Positions 60,010-64,000 of a DNA stretch of 64,000 nucleotides are shown here, piece after piece (within the stretch, counting starts at the first letter, position 1; every line of letters starts with the position of its first letter). This DNA is from Parus major (taxonomy: Eukaryota; Chordata; Aves; Passeriformes; Paridae). The stretch covers positions 23,607,617 to 23,671,616 of the forward strand of contig NC_031769.1 of the NCBI RefSeq assembly GCF_001522545.3. The letters are read 5' to 3'. The notes beneath the pieces are model-generated. The model was not told the origin of the DNA, made no database searches, and saw nothing but the letters and a program-made list of their open reading frames with translations. A program made the translations under genes and the position numbers.

Positions 60010-60084
60010 CCACATGATTCTCACAGGGTGATAACATGGATGTTTACTTTTAAATTGAACTTTTTCAGTTCAACTGCATATCAT
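60010..60084 (+). repeat. Copy B of a local dispersed repeat
   Basis: Partner of 58504-58577, 1.5 kb away. Its hairpin arms are one base pair longer (TTGAACT-TTTTC-AGTTCAA, 60055-60073). No known repeat family is recognised. Confidence 0.7.
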
Positions 60085-60503
60085 AGTAGAAAGCCTTCCC
60101 CAGGTCCCTCTGGGGAGCAGCTGAGAAGACCTGCACAGGCTGCATGTGTGGCCAGCCAGGAGCTCGCCAGTGCGGTCCTGCCTGCCTTGCAGCACTGGGG
60201 CGTGTTTCAGTGTCCAGGTTTGGTTTTTAGCACCCATGGGTTTGCTCACCTCAACTTTGCCTTGCATCTTTCTAAAATACTATCTTGACTGCAGCACAGT
60301 GCTGCTGCAATGCTGAGTTGTCTCACTGTGCAGGCATTGCTGCTTGTGGTTTTGATTAAAACTAAAGGACAAATTGTTTTGAAGGCTGTTAATTATTTGC
60401 TTTATTTATATCTGATATGGAAAGAAAAGGAATCTATGGCCTATTACCTCCTGTTCAAGTCATTGCTGTGCTAATGTCTAGGTATAACTTAACCAAGAAC
60501 TTG

Positions 60504-60551
60504 AGTTCTTGAGTTAAGAACTCAAGCTCTTGAGTTCTTAACTCAAGAACT
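60504..60551. repeat. Perfect 23-bp inverted repeat, cruciform-like
   Basis: The arm at 60504-60526 (AGTTCTTGAGTTAAGAACTC plus AAG) is the exact reverse complement of 60529-60551, with only CT between them. Each arm holds a smaller inverted repeat (AGTTCTT / AAGAACT), and a further AAGAACT-TG-AGTTCTT palindrome overlaps the left side from 60495. Confidence 0.93.
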
Positions 60552-60716
60552 GCCATTAGTCATTTGTTGTTTATTTATTTGCTTTTTACATTAAAGATCC
60601 TATTAACTGTGTCATCTTTGGTTATTATATTAATAGAACTAAGTTCAATTGCTGTAACTTGATTTAAAGGGAAAAGAAAATGCTGCTCCTAATATAATAT
60701 GTAACAGTTATGCCAT

Positions 60717-60965
60717 AAAATCATAGAATCATAGGATGGTTTGGGTAGGATAGGACCTTAAAAATCACGTATTTCCAGCCCCCCTGTGATATTGGTCACT
60801 AGATCAGATTGCTCAAGGCCCCTTTCAACCTGACCTTGAACGTTTCCAGGGACAAGGCATCCACAACTTCTCTGGGCAACCTTTTCCAGTGTTTTACCAC
60901 CCTCTGAGTAAAGAATTTCTTCCTGACATCTAATCTAATCCTGGCCTCATTGACTCCATTTAATC
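60717..60965 (-). mobile_element. CR1 LINE 3' fragment
   Basis: Starts on the plus strand with AAAATCATAGAATCATAGGA (reverse complement of the CR1 terminal repeats) and continues with CAAGGCATCCACAACTTCTC and CTGGGCAACCTTTTCCAGTG. A decayed minus-strand copy, truncated at its 5' end. Confidence 0.93.
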
Positions 60966-61137
60966 TTCTTAATACAAAATACCTTTTTCTTAGACATTTT
61001 CTCTTGCTTCTCTAGTAAATTAGTCTAATCTTAGCTGAGGTATAACTCACAGGAAGCTTTAGTAAAAAACTGTGTAATTTTTTAAGAATTCAGTTTATTG
61101 TTTCAAAATTAATCATCTTGTGAATAGTGTGCTGAAA

Positions 61138-61187
61138 CTGTACACTGTACAGTTTCTAAGTACCCCGCTGACAAGGGGTACTTAGAA
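61138..61187. repeat. Two adjacent hairpins, one with a perfect 13-bp stem
   Basis: CTGTAC-ACT-GTACAG (61138-61152) is followed directly by TTCTAAGTACCCC (61154-61166), loop GCTGACAA, and the exact complement GGGGTACTTAGAA (61175-61187). The stem lies in AT-rich DNA yet includes four G-C pairs at the loop end. Confidence 0.9.
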
Positions 61188-64000
61188 GAGGTAGTGTGTG
61201 TAGAACTGGTATGGTCTTTAATTTCTGAATTGCATGATAGAAGGTAAACATACCGGTGAATAATGAAAACTAGTCTTTAATTGCTCTAAAGGATATCTGT
61301 ACATACTCTCAGTACCCAAATTAATTCAGGTACAGTTTCTACTGTTGTAGAATGCATTTATTTTAGAATGCAGAATGAAATGGCAATTGCTAATGTTTGT
61401 GGGTAGTTGATGGTACAATATCAGCACAAAATACTGTGCATCAGCATCATATATTTTTGTTACTTTTCTCATTTAAATAATAGACTAAGTTTCAGTGGAA
61501 AATAGTTGGAACTATGGCAGTGATTTGGGAGGATATTTTTATTGCTTGTTTCTGAAGAGAAATTTAAATTACCTGTTTCTAAAAAAATCTGAATTTATGT
61601 CTCTGTCCCCTCTCCAGCCCTGCCATGGCATTTCCTCAGTCCTGGGAAGGAAGCTACAGGTGCTGTTTTCACAAAACTTTGTCAAGACAGTTTCTAGTGA
61701 AAACACTTATTTTTCTTACCGTCATTCAACATGAAGTGAATTTGTTGGCTTGATCCATTTCCGACTGGGCAAGTATCCAGAGTGTTTTTAATAATTCACA
61801 GCTGATAACAGCCCTGAGGCCATTTTTTTCAGGATTCCCAGAGAGCAGCCTGAGCTCATGCTGGGATGCAGGATAAACCAAGGCTGCCTCCAGAGCCTAG
61901 TCCTCTAGGTTTGTATCTTCAGTGTCTGGGCGAAGTAGTGTGAGAAAAACACCAGCCCCATACATGAAACTTTCTCTGCCCTTGCTGTCAAGAAAATAAC
62001 AGTTTTTGTTGTGGTTTACTGGTACTTCAGCAGGTGGGAAAGTTATATGGCTCCTTAACCAACTCTACATCCCAAATGCCACTGAGATTTGGCAAGCTAG
62101 ATCAGGTGGGAAGATTTCTTTTGTGGCTGGGAGTATCTGTCAGATGGCATCTGTAGTATGCAGTGCTAGATATTTCTACTGATAGAAGTTTTAGTTCTTG
62201 CTATAGTTGGTATTCTAGTAATGGAAGTCTAAATGCTGGCACCCATGATTTCCATGTTTCTCATGATGAAGCATATATAAATTAGCAGACCAGCTGCTCA
62301 CATACTACTGAAAGCTCGCTTCAGTATAATTGTCAAGCATGCACGGATACCTTAGTGTTTAAGTTAAGGTGTCTACATAATATGTGTCTGAAGTTCAAGT
62401 GTAAAATACTTTTCTGGGGGTACAAATGTGAGGAAGTTGCTAAAGGCAAGGGAAGGGACAAATCAGATGGTTATATACAAAGCATTATTTGACCTGTCTT
62501 CAGCAAGGTTTTACGCAAATGTTAAATTTTATGATCATTCAGTCACTGATGGCGTGAACCTTTAAAAGTCCCTCTCCTTGTTTCAGTGAGCTTTTCTAGG
62601 AAGGGATGACAACACCCAGTAATTAGTGCTGAAACACCAGCCAATTGAGCAGTACTGCAGCTCTCCAGCAATTTGGCTTATGTTTTTATGTGGTTGTACA
62701 AGGGAAGGTGTTCCCCCAATTCTCTTATGATTATAAAATACCATGTGTGATTTTCTGCAAGCAATTTGTGACTGAAGCACAAAAGCTTTTGATAGAACTT
62801 ATTTAAATCCTTGCAAAAACACAGTGAATGGTCCAATAGCTAAGAACACTACCTGGACTGTGATTTTTTTAAAATTCTTTTTTTAAGCCCTACACAATTT
62901 ATGGTTTGTGCAGTGAGGTTGTCTTTGGGGCTTTTATTGTTGTGTCATGCAAGGATGATCTTGTTTTACTCAGCGTGGCAAACGTCACCTGGTAATAAGT
63001 CAGTTCTCTTAAGCAATTTGGGTTTTACTCAAAGGCACGGGAGTAAACCTGCAGAAATCATGGCTTAGTCATTCAGAATCTGCTTAACTTCAAAGGTAAC
63101 TTTGTATGTAGGCTAAAAAACACTTGGCCCAGTACCAGCTATAGCAAATAAAACTCTATTTTAGTATATTCACCACATATTTTTGCCAAGATCCATCAAA
63201 ACACAGGAATAATTTTTTGTATGCTCTTTCAGATATTCCCCTGGGTGTTATCCAGTGAGCATTGCCAGATGCTATTACAGCCAAAAAGGTGTTTCACCAC
63301 CTCCAACATTGAGGGTCAGCATCTTAGGATCTGAGCATATGGGATATAGTAATATAGAAGAGAAACGTGAGCTCTCCTAGATAGGGTTTTGCCAAGTATT
63401 TTTTTACTAATGCTCATTAGGCCTTTTTAAATCAATATAAATAAATAAAATTTGTCAATATCAATAAAATTAAATCAATATAACAGACGGAGAGAGATAA
63501 TAATTACCAGATGAGTTGAACAGTCAGTATACAAACTTCTCAGAATTTGATGAGAGAAGTGAAAAAGTGATTTTTCTGTTACCAGGATTCAAGTATGCTT
63601 ATTTCTGTGGCCAACTGGAAGGCAGAAAGTAGCCATATATGGGCTGAAATTCTCCAAAGAATGTGCAGTAAATAGATAGTTTGGAGGAAGGTTGTGCAGG
63701 GTCTCAAGAACACAGCAGTCTAGGAGGGAGAGGATTCTATTTCCAGCTCAAGAAATAGTTAGCACCACAGGACTTGTTTATTTAGTGGGGAAAGAAGACT
63801 AAGAGGAGTAAGTTCCTGAAATAACAAATTCTCTCTTCATGAAACAGCCTACTAGTAAAATCATGGTTGCAGGTTAAGGCATTATCTTTCTATTGGGAAC
63901 TGGTGTTTGTTTTGGTAGGGTTTAGTTTGGGGGGAGGATGTTTCCCATTTGGACCCCTCGTGAGGCTGACCGAGGTGTGTGGTGCTCTTGGCTGCAGAAG
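61188..64000. other. AT-rich DNA to the window end, no gene recognised
   Basis: No convincing exon. The final bases (CTCTTGGCTGCAG|AAG) resemble a splice acceptor and might open an exon outside the window. Confidence 0.5.

Overview
This is vertebrate nuclear DNA, most likely from a bird. Supporting signs are CR1-type LINE tails with the avian '...ATTCTATGATTCTATG' ending, long AT-rich intergenic DNA, compact CpG-rich promoters and short introns. Two genes are recognised with confidence. TFPI2 (tissue factor pathway inhibitor 2, minus strand, five coding exons, 40414-45267) and a heterotrimeric G-protein gamma gene best called GNG11 (plus strand, coding exons 48864-48959 and 51760-51885) lie head to head. 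From memory, this matches the mammalian chromosome 7q21 block TFPI2-GNGT1-GNG11-BET1. Gene models were built by hand from reading frames and splice sites.

Layout. Positions 1-40.4 kb are a gene-poor, AT-rich stretch on the 3' side of TFPI2. It holds decayed CR1 copies, small tandem and inverted repeats, homopolymer tracts and a few open stretches that might be coding fossils. Positions 40.4-45.3 kb are TFPI2: signal peptide, three Kunitz domains and a basic tail, 238 aa in total. Positions 45.3-48.6 kb are the divergent intergenic region, with an assembly gap at 45730-45755. Positions 48.6-52.2 kb are GNG11, with an inferred non-coding first exon, a TATA-like box and an inverted pair of OTX/CRX-type TAATCC motifs just upstream. 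About 150 bp past the GNG11 poly(A) signal a third CpG-rich promoter begins. It leads to an unidentified plus-strand first coding exon (52323-52436) with a perfect Kozak start and a mitochondrial-presequence-like N-terminus. The rest of the window would be the first intron of that gene or intergenic DNA. It contains a 15-copy 20/21-bp minisatellite, a pentanucleotide array broken by a second assembly gap, a CR1 copy and two striking perfect inverted repeats.

No bacterial-type system, CRISPR array, intact transposon or viral gene was seen. The points most worth following are: (1) the gamma-subunit gene sits where GNGT1 is expected, looks like GNG11 in exon 2 and partly like GNGT1 in exon 1, and carries photoreceptor-type promoter motifs; (2) the second Kunitz domain of TFPI2 has an arginine at P1; (3) the unidentified gene starting at 52323; (4) the minisatellite and the inverted repeats; (5) a possible membrane-anchor exon at 28541 with a frame-compatible partner at 29751.
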